23,920 nucleotides of DNA. Source: CAYSCS01 sp964429695. GTDB lineage: Bacteria; Acidobacteriota; Aminicenantia; Aminicenantales; Aminicenantaceae. The notes beneath the pieces are model-generated. The model saw nothing but the letters and a program-made list of their open reading frames with translations, ran no database searches and was not told the DNA's origin. The position numbers and the translations under genes are program-made. Positions 23,415 to 23,920 of the stretch are shown piece after piece (position 1 is the stretch's first letter; each line of letters begins with the position of its first letter). The DNA is taken from assembly GCA_964429695.1 (NCBI GenBank), contig CAYSCS010000008.1, positions 1 through 23,920 of the forward strand, written 5' to 3'.

Positions 23415-23444
23415 ATTTTCCTTTCAAGAATAAGAAAATTTTTT
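23415..23444 (+). terminator. Probable intrinsic terminator of the small membrane protein gene
   Basis: ATTTTCCTT (23415-23423) pairs with AAGAAAAT (23432-23439) with one bulged base, and is directly followed by TTTTT (23440-23444). It begins nine bases after the stop codon at 23406. The stem is AT-rich and so weak, but position and T run fit. Confidence 0.5.
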
Positions 23445-23523
23445 CGCAGTTTCGAATCAATTGATGTTTTGGTGCCTCTTAAGATGAGTTATTAATAAAA
23501 ATATTAATCTTTGCACGAGTAAG

Positions 23524-23619
23524 GGGAAGATATCCTTCCCGAAGCCGTGGGAATGAGAGGAGTAATTTAAGCTGGAGAATGAAAGATAAAGTCTCCTCTA
23601 CTCCTCTCAATCTTATTCC
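23524..23619. repeat. Stacked inverted repeats, possible structured RNA or mobile-element end
   Basis: First hairpin: GGGAAG (23524-23529) with CTTCCC (23535-23540). Second, multi-stem structure: GGAAT (23550-23554) with ATTCC (23615-23619), GAGAGGAGTA (23555-23564) with TACTCCTCTC (23599-23608), and inside it GGAGA (23574-23578) with TCTCC (23592-23596). All arms are perfect complements. The plus strand is purine-rich on the left arms. It lies about 90 bases from a dead transposase and could be part of a small non-autonomous element or a small RNA. No T run follows. Confidence 0.5.
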
Positions 23620-23708
23620 TTAAATTAAAAGAAGATAAACATTTATTTTCCTTTTTTTATTACTAATATAAAAGCATTAATTTATATTACATAATCGTCG
23701 GGATTTCT

Positions 23709-23920
23709 TTAGAGACCATGAATGTGCAGTTTTTTGATTACAGCCCAGATTGTCTCCAAATTTTCAAACCATCGATTCGAGGTAGCTTCAAAACGAATTT
23801 GCCGCAAGATGCGTTCCCTAACATTTATCCGGGCTGAGAGGAAGATATTCCAAGTGAAGCCTCTTATGAGTTTTAAGAAACTCGTCAACCCCTTCACCCT
23901 TTTGCCAACGGGCTCCCCCC
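23709..23920 (-). pseudogene. 3' end of an IS630-type transposase, frameshifted and cut by the window edge
   Basis: Reading the minus strand from the window edge, one frame gives WQKGEGVDEFLKTHKRLHLE then YLPLSPD. A second frame then continues as NVRERILRQIRFEATSNRWF and ENLETIWAVIKKL to a TAA at 23711-23709. Joined, these match the end of IS630-family DDE transposases, whose usual pattern is LEYLPPYSPxLNPxERIW...TxNRxFExLExIW, including the last catalytic glutamate in RERI. The frame change falls near 23826, where about two bases seem to be missing. The gene is therefore non-functional unless expressed by frameshifting; its first part lies outside the window. Confidence 0.75.

Larger units (their letters stand above)
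23407..23708. other. Intergenic region between the small membrane gene and the IS630-type remnant
   Basis: This holds the terminator at 23415-23444 and the inverted-repeat element at 23524-23619. The rest, including the AT-rich 23620-23700, shows no open frame or family resemblance. Confidence 0.4.

Overview
The window looks like a chromosomal segment of an anaerobic, amino-acid- and peptide-fermenting bacterium, probably from the Acidobacteriota/Candidatus Aminicenantes neighbourhood. That placement is an inference from the gene set: a large secreted Asp-box (BNR/sortilin-like) protein, a TolB/FlgO-like plus TPR membrane protein, an indolepyruvate-type ferredoxin oxidoreductase beside an ADP-forming acyl-CoA synthetase, and a cyclic-dienoyl-CoA hydratase/dehydrogenase pair. 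No rRNA or tRNA gene is visible to confirm it.

Left part, plus strand (about 590-6112): an SOS-type mutagenesis cassette of lexA, a Y-family DNA polymerase with an intact active site, and a short DnaE-type polymerase. An FMN nitroreductase follows. The cassette is visibly richer in G+C than the later genes. Positions 1-590 hold no gene that I can recognise.

Middle, minus strand (6114-13170): a diaminopimelate-decarboxylase-type PLP enzyme overlapped by an upstream DUF72 gene, then a 1055-residue secreted Asp-box protein, then a ketopantoate-reductase-family protein. AT-rich gaps of roughly 370-420 bases separate them.

Central operon, plus strand (13848-18421): iorA, iorB and a single-chain ADP-forming acyl-CoA synthetase, tightly spaced. 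Together they would oxidise aryl or branched 2-oxoacids from transaminated amino acids to acyl-CoA, reduce ferredoxin, and recover the thioester energy as ATP. IorA lacks the usual C-terminal ferredoxin domain. The synthetase has its ATP-grasp (beta) half in front of its CoA-binding (alpha) half.

Right part, minus strand (18629-22764): a two-gene operon of an enoyl-CoA-hydratase-family protein and a zinc alcohol dehydrogenase, both resembling the benzoyl-CoA-pathway enzymes Dch and Had. Upstream of it is a decayed ISL3-like transposase tail, and then the TolB/FlgO-TPR membrane protein. A divergently transcribed small four-helix membrane protein lies at 23026-23406. The window ends in a structured non-coding stretch and the frameshifted 3' end of an IS630-type transposase.

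I found no CRISPR array, phage or classical defence island. The least ordinary items are the lexA/Y-polymerase/DnaE cassette without imuA, the ferredoxin-less IorA with a permuted synthetase, the Dch/Had-like pair without a reductase, a 16-bp perfect palindrome on the iorA ribosome binding site, and a stacked inverted-repeat element near 23524-23619.
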